Shown here piece after piece: positions 60,563 to 64,000 of a stretch of DNA of 64,000 nucleotides. The position numbers and the translations under genes were made by a program. The notes below the pieces were generated by a model. It made no database searches. It was not told the origin of the DNA and saw only the letters and a list, made by a program, of their open reading frames with translations. This stretch comes from Taibaiella sp. (GTDB lineage Bacteria > Bacteroidota > Bacteroidia > Chitinophagales > Chitinophagaceae): contig JAIOYR010000003.1 in the NCBI GenBank assembly GCA_021740995.1, positions 53,761-117,760 of the forward strand. Direction: 5' to 3'. Every line of letters starts with the position of its first letter. Positions within the stretch are counted from its first letter, which is position 1.

Positions 60563-61768
60563 ATGATAAAAATATTACAAACATTACTCCTGGGTTTAGG
60601 AATAGCAGTTAGCAATGCAGCATTGGCACAATGCCCAACCGGCAGATATCTTACCGACCTTTTTCCTACGTTCACAAAGACCACCGTTACTTATTCCACC
60701 CCGCACAACCTGCAAATGGATATTTACCAACCCGATGGTGATACCTATGCAGCCCGCCCGCTCATCATTCTGGCACATGGGGGCAGTTTTGTAGGTGGTA
60801 GCAGGGATGAAGCCACGATTGTGGAGCTCTGCGAGCGATTTGCAAAAAGAGGATATGTGACTGCGTCTATTAGTTATCGACTGGGCACCATGGCCAGCCT
60901 TTTGAGTGCCGATTCTACAGTACCCATGGGCGTTGTAGTAAGAGCTATCAGCGACGGTAAAGCTGCGATCAGGTACTTTGTGAAAGATGCTGCCACCAGC
61001 AACACTTACAAAATAGACACCAACAACATTTTTGTGGGTGGCAACTCTGCTGGCGCTGTCCTATATATGCATGTAGTATACCTTGGTAGTATTGCAGAGT
61101 GCCCGCTGGTCATAGCAGATGTTATGACTGCCAACGGTGGTTTTGAGGGCAACAGTGGTAATGATGGCTACACAACCAAAACCAAAGCAGCCATCAATCT
61201 GGCAGGTGCACTCATCAACCCTTCTGTTATAGGCCCTTCAGACAAGCCCTCGGTGAATTTTCATGGCACAGCAGACAACACAGTGCCCTATAATTGCGGC
61301 AATCCACTGAGTGGATTAGTGAAACTGCAGTTGTGTGGGCTGGGCCAGCTGGAGCCGGCTTATGTGGCCAATAGCGTCTATCACATGAGCAAAATATACA
61401 CCGGCGATGGGCATGTGCCATGGACTGGTAATGCGGTGAAATTTAATACTGTCGATTCACTCACAAAGGAGTTTTTATACAATCTGGTATGCACCAATGT
61501 CGCCTCTGTCAATATTACAAACATACTTGCTTCCATCCATCTCTACCCCAATCCTTCAAAAGGCCAGGTAAACATCACCACATCTACAGGCATTGCAGCT
61601 ATTACTATTACAGAGCTTACTAGCAGACTGGTTTACGAGGACAAAACAGCACACGGTAATTCTTATACTATCCCTGATATGCATATCGCCAAAGGGCTGT
61701 ATCTGGTAAGGATAAAATTTGAAGATGAAAATGTAACTCCGGTCGTAACAAGGCTGATTATAGAATAG
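60563..61768 (+). CDS. Secreted alpha/beta hydrolase (esterase-like) with T9SS type A sorting domain
   Basis: A 401-residue exported enzyme. Signal peptide (MIKILQTLLLGLGIAVSNAALAQ). The alpha/beta-hydrolase core has the oxyanion loop H72-GGSF, the nucleophile elbow GGNSAGAV with S162, a later Asp region (FHGTADNTVPYNCG) and a His near GDGHVPWTG, completing a Ser-Asp-His triad. HGG plus GNSAG is typical of hormone-sensitive-lipase-like and carboxylesterase-type enzymes acting on ester bonds. The last ~75 residues are a T9SS type A tail (IHLYPNPSKGQVNI, AKGLYLVRIKFE), so it should be outside the cell. The substrate is unknown; extracellular polymers or lipids are possible. No operon partner is seen. 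Confidence 0.88.
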   Translation: MIKILQTLLLGLGIAVSNAALAQCPTGRYLTDLFPTFTKTTVTYSTPHNLQMDIYQPDGDTYAARPLIILAHGGSFVGGSRDEATIVELCERFAKRGYVTASISYRLGTMASLLSADSTVPMGVVVRAISDGKAAIRYFVKDAATSNTYKIDTNNIFVGGNSAGAVLYMHVVYLGSIAECPLVIADVMTANGGFEGNSGNDGYTTKTKAAINLAGALINPSVIGPSDKPSVNFHGTADNTVPYNCGNPLSGLVKLQLCGLGQLEPAYVANSVYHMSKIYTGDGHVPWTGNAVKFNTVDSLTKEFLYNLVCTNVASVNITNILASIHLYPNPSKGQVNITTSTGIAAITITELTSRLVYEDKTAHGNSYTIPDMHIAKGLYLVRIKFEDENVTPVVTRLIIE

Positions 61769-62095
61769 ATAATTCCTAAAAGATTTTTCGTGTTTTGGTT
61801 CCGGCTTGGGGGGGCACGGCAATATAAGCGGAGGGCGTTTTGCCATTCTGGATGAGGCGAGTGGAGAAACCCGCTCTTCGCTCTGTTTCTCCGCTCATCG
61901 TATGCCATAGCATTTAGCGACGGCATACTCATTTTTGAGCCTCCAACAAACAGAACTACGAAGCCGATAATGGTTTATATAAGGGATATTTCGATTGAAG
62001 TTGATTTTAAGGACACTGATTAAAGGTGGGTGTCTAAAAAAGGAGATTGCAGGAGTCGGAAAACACAATCGGTGGAATAAGCGGTTCAAATCCAG
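61769..62095. other. Intergenic region containing structured repeat copy A
   Basis: A 327-bp gap between convergent genes. It holds repeat copy A (61862-61973) and, just before it, GGAGGGCGTTTTGCC, a stretch also found near copy B. No gene was recognised; minus-strand ORFs across the repeat are not credible. Confidence 0.5.
61862..61973 (+). repeat. Structured direct repeat, copy A
   Basis: About 112 bp that align with 63823-63933 in the same orientation at roughly 80-85 percent identity by eye. Two hairpins are visible: GGAGAAAC/GTTTCTCC, and GTATGCC/GGCATAC with a 15-nt loop. Confidence 0.8.
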
Positions 62096-63619
62096 TCAAT
62101 GTATGACCGTGGTCGGCCGTACTATGCTTCTGCCATCCTGTAATGTAACATGTAGCAGGTATATTCCATCTTGTAGTAGAGACATGTTCATGTATTGCTG
62201 GTAAAATGGTGCATTTACGAGCCTACCGGTCATATCAGTAATCGTCGCATTTATTATACCATTTGCTGAATGTATATACAGTGTTCCGCTAGTCGGATTG
62301 GGGTATATTTGTAACGTTATGTCTGTATTTGGCGTTTCATTTACGATAGTTCTGTAAGGGCTGTACCGCAAGAGTGCTGGGTCTTGATAAATACTCGGAT
62401 ATGTACCAATGGAAGAACTGCCAGCTACTACTACTTTCCAGTCTGCTTGCAGCGCTATAGCGTAGCCGTTATCAATATTATCTCGCACATAGTTACGTAT
62501 GCTTCCTTCATCGCCAAATGTATAGTCGGGTGTGCCATCAGTATTAAGACACGCCACCGCAATAAGTGCCTTGGCATGGTCAAGGCTCGTGCCGCAAATC
62601 AATATTCTGCCGTCTGGCGCTAGACAAATATCATAGCCAATGTCCGAATCACCGTTAATATCAACCTGTGCTATTCCGGCATTGCCAAAAGTTTCATCAA
62701 TGGAGCCATTTGTATTATACCGCACTACTAGTAAGTCGCTGGGCATCGGTCCAAATCCGCCGGTACCTGACACCAGCAGTCGTCCATCAGGTTGCAGTCT
62801 TGCTTTGCCGGACCCATCATACCCGGCACCTTCGCCTATCAGAGTGTACACTATTCCTGTATGGTTGAATGTACTGTCAGGCGTCCCATCTGTAAGGTAC
62901 CGTAATATTATCATTGAATAGTCGTGCACGAAAGGTGAGGCATATCCTGCCACTACTATTTTTCCGTCTGTGGTGATACACAGGCCCGACATATCGCCAT
63001 TTGCGTTTGTTACAATTCCGTTATTTCCAAAACTACTGTCCATGCTGCCATTTGAATGCAGTCTTATTACGCATGCGCGCCAACTATTAGACTTGCCAGT
63101 TACCACAATTTTTCCATCAGCTTGCAACGCCACTGCATGTGCATCATCATGATTGCCGGCTACAAGAACTGCCATACTCCCACTGCTGCCAAAAGTATTG
63201 TCGGGTGTACCATTGATATTTAACCGTACGACATAAAAGCCGTCTTGTGCAAAAGTAAAGCCAGGTGCGGCACCGTTGCCCACTGCTATAATCTTCCCGT
63301 TAGGCTGTAATGTTACATCGTAAAAAACACTATAATCTACGCCGCGATAAATTCCATTTGTACCAAATGAGCTGTCTGGTGTGCCGTTTTCTTTGAACCG
63401 GACAACCAGAGATGCGCCTGCTCTGTTTCCCACCACCACGATTTTGCCATCAGGTTGTATTGCCATACTTCTGAAATGTCCCTTGTCTCCTGCTACCATA
63501 GGTAAGAAGGTTTTACCTCCAGTTCCGAATGTGTGGTCAAAATAGATTGCCTGCGCATGTATCGTATGCGTTATGATGCAACAAACAAATACAGCGAGGC
63601 CTATCAAAGGGCGCAGCAT
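62096..63619 (-). CDS. Delta-60 repeat secreted protein with T9SS type A sorting domain
   Basis: A 507-residue protein. Signal peptide (MLRPLIGLAVFVCCIITHTIHAQ). About seven delta-60 repeats (TIGR02608-like) form a probable propeller: each has a FGTNGI-type turn preceded by GTPDSS, and LQPDGKIVVVGN in the middle (for example MAIQPDGKIVVVGNRAG, VALQADGKIVVTGKSN, LAPDGRILICGTS). The final ~75 residues are a T9SS type A tail (LQIYPNPTSGTLYIHS, QDGIYLLHVTLQ). Its function is unknown; such proteins are usually surface-bound or released. The gene is flanked on both sides by copies of a structured repeat in direct orientation, which is unusual. Confidence 0.9.
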   Translation of the reverse strand: MLRPLIGLAVFVCCIITHTIHAQAIYFDHTFGTGGKTFLPMVAGDKGHFRSMAIQPDGKIVVVGNRAGASLVVRFKENGTPDSSFGTNGIYRGVDYSVFYDVTLQPNGKIIAVGNGAAPGFTFAQDGFYVVRLNINGTPDNTFGSSGSMAVLVAGNHDDAHAVALQADGKIVVTGKSNSWRACVIRLHSNGSMDSSFGNNGIVTNANGDMSGLCITTDGKIVVAGYASPFVHDYSMIILRYLTDGTPDSTFNHTGIVYTLIGEGAGYDGSGKARLQPDGRLLVSGTGGFGPMPSDLLVVRYNTNGSIDETFGNAGIAQVDINGDSDIGYDICLAPDGRILICGTSLDHAKALIAVACLNTDGTPDYTFGDEGSIRNYVRDNIDNGYAIALQADWKVVVAGSSSIGTYPSIYQDPALLRYSPYRTIVNETPNTDITLQIYPNPTSGTLYIHSANGIINATITDMTGRLVNAPFYQQYMNMSLLQDGIYLLHVTLQDGRSIVRPTTVIH

Positions 63620-64000
63620 AAATTACAAGTTTTATATAAAATTAGGCTTATTTTTTGTTTACTATTGAAATTGTTGACACTTGAGTTCATTTGTAACGAG
63701 GCCCACCCGGAGGGCGTCCATAACGCCAGCAAAAACGGGAGAAACCGCTCTTCGCCTAACTGGTCCTCGTTTGCAGCGAGGATCCTACGGAATGGTGTTT
63801 GTAACGCCATTAAAACAAAAAAGCGGAGAAACCGCTCTCGCTCTGTTTCTCCGCTCATCGTACGCCATAGCTTTTAGCGACGGCATACTCATTTCAGTGC
63901 CCCTAACAGACAATACTTCGAACCTGATACCGGAATTGTTTTTGTGAGATGTATCGAATAAACGAAATCACCCCACAAAATACATTTTCATCACCCCCTT
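63620..64000. other. Intergenic region at the window end with structured repeat copy B
   Basis: No gene is recognised in these 381 bp. They contain copy B (63823-63933), a partial third copy of its first part (63736-63756, GGGAGAAACCGCTCTTCGCC), and a small inverted repeat CCTCG-N7-CGAGG. Confidence 0.5.
63823..63933 (+). repeat. Structured direct repeat, copy B
   Basis: It matches copy A at 61862-61973. Its first hairpin is a perfect 11-bp stem, AGCGGAGAAAC/GTTTCTCCGCT, with a 12-nt loop (63822-63855). Copy A keeps this stem with one G-T type change. The second hairpin region, TTTAGCGACGGCATACTC, is nearly identical in both. Confidence 0.8.

Noticed and set aside
61663-61932. 89-residue minus-strand ORF across repeat copy A
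   Set aside because: It crosses a structured repeat and the end of the hydrolase gene; the related ORF at copy B shares only repeat-derived sequence.

Overview
The window is from the chromosome of a Bacteroidota bacterium, probably class Chitinophagia. Several signs agree. Six secreted proteins end in type IX secretion (T9SS) sorting domains. The -7 promoter element TAnnTTTG, most often TATCTTTG, recurs upstream of genes. The omega subunit gene is of the Bacteroidota type and lies next to bamD. There is a UMF1-type MFS transporter, and DUF7948/SBBP surface proteins are present. No phage, complete insertion sequence, CRISPR array or rRNA operon was seen.

Layout. 1-4.5 kb: end of an FG-GAP secreted protein, a DUF1573 protein, a UbiA-type prenyltransferase, an L,D-transpeptidase-like protein and an MBL hydrolase. 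4.6-8 kb: an outer-membrane/beta-propeller gene cut in two by one in-frame TAA. 8-29.8 kb: mostly housekeeping (O-antigen ligase-like, dprA, ferredoxin, LuxC-like acyl-CoA reductase, nitronate monooxygenase, M16 peptidase, fbp, beta-lactamase-fold hydrolase, MFS, thioesterase, ribH, MGMT, PurF-like, redoxin, cytochrome/PHM-like lipoprotein, glutaminyl cyclase), plus one large LamG/T9SS type B protein. 29.9 kb: tRNA-Asp(GTC), followed by a truncated secreted-protein gene.

30.4-36.6 kb: a signalling cluster. It holds a single-domain response regulator and, in one tight operon, a sigma-54 activator response regulator, an H-NOX gas sensor, and a 1198-residue multi-PAS hybrid histidine kinase with an HNOBA-like N-terminus and an HPt end. 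This is the best candidate for an interesting regulatory system here.

37-55.4 kb: four minus-strand genes. A 3725-residue surface protein (DUF7948, 7 SBBP repeats, 26 Ig-like BIG2 repeats, two arabinofuranosidase-like and two LamG domains, T9SS tail) is preceded by a LytTR response regulator, a periplasmic-propeller histidine kinase and a second DUF7948/SBBP protein. The arrangement suggests surface-protein expression under two-component control. This is inference.

55.7-64 kb: bamD-rpoZ, uvrA, a relic of a YihY/BrkB membrane protein gene, a T9SS-exported alpha/beta hydrolase, and a delta-60 repeat T9SS protein flanked by two direct copies of a structured repeat of about 110 bp. Broken genes and repeats make this end look less stable than the centre.
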